Shown in pieces: positions 5,903 through 5,943 of a stretch of DNA of 5,943 nt. Both the position numbers and the translations under genes were made by a program. Positions within the stretch are counted from its first letter, which is position 1. Every line of letters starts with the position of its first letter. The notes beneath the pieces were generated by a model. That model was given only the letters and a program-made list of their open reading frames with translations, did no database searches and was not told the origin of the DNA. The stretch is from positions 1 through 5,943 of the forward strand of contig CAJLCG010000117.1 in assembly GCA_905205085.1 (NCBI GenBank), given 5' to 3'. Origin of the DNA: an uncultured Oscillospiraceae bacterium (GTDB lineage: Bacteria; Bacillota; Clostridia; Oscillospirales; Oscillospiraceae).

Positions 5903-5943
5903 CCAAGTTCGGTGCGCGTGCGGCTGCTGTCAACTCTTTGGAG
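5898..5943 (+). CDS. Possible divergent Cys-rich reading frame, cut by window edge
   Basis: On the plus strand AGGAG (5886-5890) is followed after 7 nt by ATG at 5898. The frame then stays open for the last 15 codons: MHQVRCACGCCQLFG. Four of residues 6-11 are cysteine. It could be the start of a divergently transcribed gene or a short cysteine-rich leader peptide. An inverted repeat (GCACC/GGTGC, 5900-5915) lies over its first codons. I do not recognise a family, and only the well-placed ribosome binding site supports it. Confidence 0.3.
   Translation, partial: MHQVRCACGCCQLFG

Noticed and set aside
5905..5933. TTGACA (5933-5928) with a 17-nt spacer as the argG promoter
   Set aside because: The -35 is perfect but the -10 position reads GAACTT, a poor match, so it is mentioned only as an alternative and not called as a separate promoter.

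Overview
The window carries an arginine biosynthesis cluster read entirely on the minus strand, in the order argG - argH - argC - argB - argF, followed downstream by a tRNA-Ala(GGC) gene on the same strand that is cut by the window edge. GC-rich coding sequence with G/C-ending codons, strong AGGAG-type Shine-Dalgarno sites about 8-9 nt from each start, AT-rich sigma-A-like promoters and the character of the ArgG, ArgH and ArgF proteins suggest a Gram-positive anaerobe of the class Clostridia, perhaps an Oscillospiraceae-like gut bacterium. That placement is inferred from sequence character only.

Layout from the right edge (upstream) to the left: a 132-nt region upstream of argG with an ARG-box-like palindrome, weak promoter elements and the possible start of a divergent Cys-rich reading frame; argG (argininosuccinate synthase); a 141-nt spacer with two tight inverted repeats and a possible internal promoter; argH (argininosuccinate lyase); an 87-nt spacer with a long imperfect stem; argC (type 2 N-acetyl-gamma-glutamyl-phosphate reductase); argB-like gene (acetylglutamate kinase family); argF (ornithine carbamoyltransferase); a strong hairpin without a U-tract; an A-tract-rich promoter; tRNA-Ala.

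ArgF, ArgG and ArgH are complete with canonical active-site motifs, and would convert ornithine to citrulline, argininosuccinate and arginine. ArgB and ArgC would supply steps 2 and 3 of the acetylated route from glutamate. No argJ, argA or argD lies here, so the acetyl transfer and aminotransferase steps must be encoded elsewhere.

The most notable observation is in argB. The frame is intact and the protein is full length, and the N-terminal helix and C-terminal segment typical of arginine-sensitive acetylglutamate kinases are kept. Yet the catalytic Lys, the acetylglutamate-binding Arg and the active-site Asn and Asp are all replaced. ArgC beside it keeps its catalytic Cys and His but has changes in otherwise conserved motifs. 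This may be a co-diverged ArgC/ArgB pair: a regulatory, arginine-sensing pseudokinase, or enzymes for another substrate.
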